Positions 53,595-53,737 of a DNA stretch of 53,737 nucleotides are shown piece by piece. The stretch is from Sphingomonadales bacterium (GTDB lineage: Bacteria; Pseudomonadota; Alphaproteobacteria; Sphingomonadales; Kordiimonadaceae). Each line of letters starts with the position of its first letter. The first letter of the stretch is position 1. The position numbers were made by a program, and so were the translations under genes. Location of the stretch: NCBI GenBank assembly GCA_011088215.1, contig JAALKD010000020.1, positions 1 to 53,737 on the forward strand. The letters run 5' to 3'. Below the pieces are notes generated by a model. That model had not been told where the DNA came from. It did no database searches and was given only the letters and a program-made list of their open reading frames with translations.

Positions 53595-53678
53595 ATGTCA
53601 TCTAGCGCACTTAACCGAACACTTGTTTTAGAAGTTGTCCGTGTAACCGAAGCTGGTGCCATTGCTGCCCGTGAACTA
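53595..53678 (+). CDS. glpX: Start of glpX (class II fructose-1,6-bisphosphatase), cut by the contig end
   Basis: The ATG at 53595, 14 bases after the hom stop, opens NRTLVLEVVRVTEAGAIAAR, which matches the N-terminus of GlpX proteins (RNLxLExVRVTEAxAxAA). GlpX turns fructose-1,6-bisphosphate into fructose-6-phosphate in gluconeogenesis. The order hom-glpX supports the call. Only about 28 codons are real; from 53679 the sequence is adapter-like and then poly-G, so ELRSEGRGGG and the rest must not be read as protein. Confidence 0.8.

Positions 53679-53737
<59 letters not shown>

Overview
The window looks like one end of a draft contig from a Gram-negative alphaproteobacterium. The evidence is a set of gene orders usual for that class: L-isoaspartate methyltransferase, tolC, popZ, valS; then xth, erpA, dgt, argS, SPOR, nagZ, scpA, scpB, tatABC, serS, surE; then an NlpD-like peptidase, a DUF815 ATPase, yajC, secD, secF and an Mth938 protein; and alaC, hom, glpX. 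I cannot place it in an order with confidence; Kordiimonadales- or Rhodospirillales-like marine lineages would fit. I see one tRNA (Cys), and no rRNA, insertion sequence, integrase, prophage or CRISPR array. No stretch longer than about 300 bases lacks a gene.

Layout. 1-6700: the end of a beta-propeller protein, tRNA-Cys, a secreted histidine phosphatase, Pcm-like methyltransferase, TolC, PopZ, and two tandem aspartyl-protease-like genes, the distal one frameshifted. 6870-15800: valS, a PAS protein, a metallo-beta-lactamase-fold protein, ilvD, a YjaB-like acetyltransferase, a frameshifted membrane protein, a secreted protein and panD. 15785-17018: xth and erpA. 17152-20874: an accessory cassette with an ECF sigma factor, its membrane anti-sigma factor, a secreted subtilisin and an RTX protein. 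21074-32062: the conserved operon from dgt to surE, covering nucleotide pool cleaning, tRNA charging, muropeptide recycling, condensin and Tat export. 32063-40690: an accessory region between surE and the NlpD-like gene. It holds a MerR-controlled metal cluster, a diverged copy of the surE 3' end, an SRPBCC protein, a CPBP protease, a 2OG oxygenase, a Cys-tailed glutathione transferase, a sigZ gene with an in-frame stop, a small ParB/Srx-fold protein, a methyltransferase and a lipoprotein beta-propeller. 40692-53737: NlpD-like peptidase, lactonase-like hydrolase, frameshifted Tat-exported dienelactone hydrolase, VOC lipoprotein, DUF815 ATPase, yajC-secD-secF, two secreted coiled-coil proteins, alaC, hom and the first codons of glpX.

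Two observations stand out. First, three transcription units of the 17-21 kb cassette (sigma/anti-sigma, subtilisin, RTX protein) carry near-identical ECF-type promoter elements: GGAATA, then a fixed gap, then CGTA. This suggests a self-contained regulon that makes a secreted protease and an RTX protein together. Second, the surE 3' end recurs at about 83% identity 2.4 kb downstream, behind a compact metal-response cluster, and perhaps again as a short remnant at 36001. This is the footprint expected of serial integration at the 3' end of surE.

Sequence quality matters here. Three genes need exactly one added base to be intact and sigZ has one stop codon. The contig ends in an adapter-like 13-mer followed by 46 G, which is a sequencing artefact and not biology.
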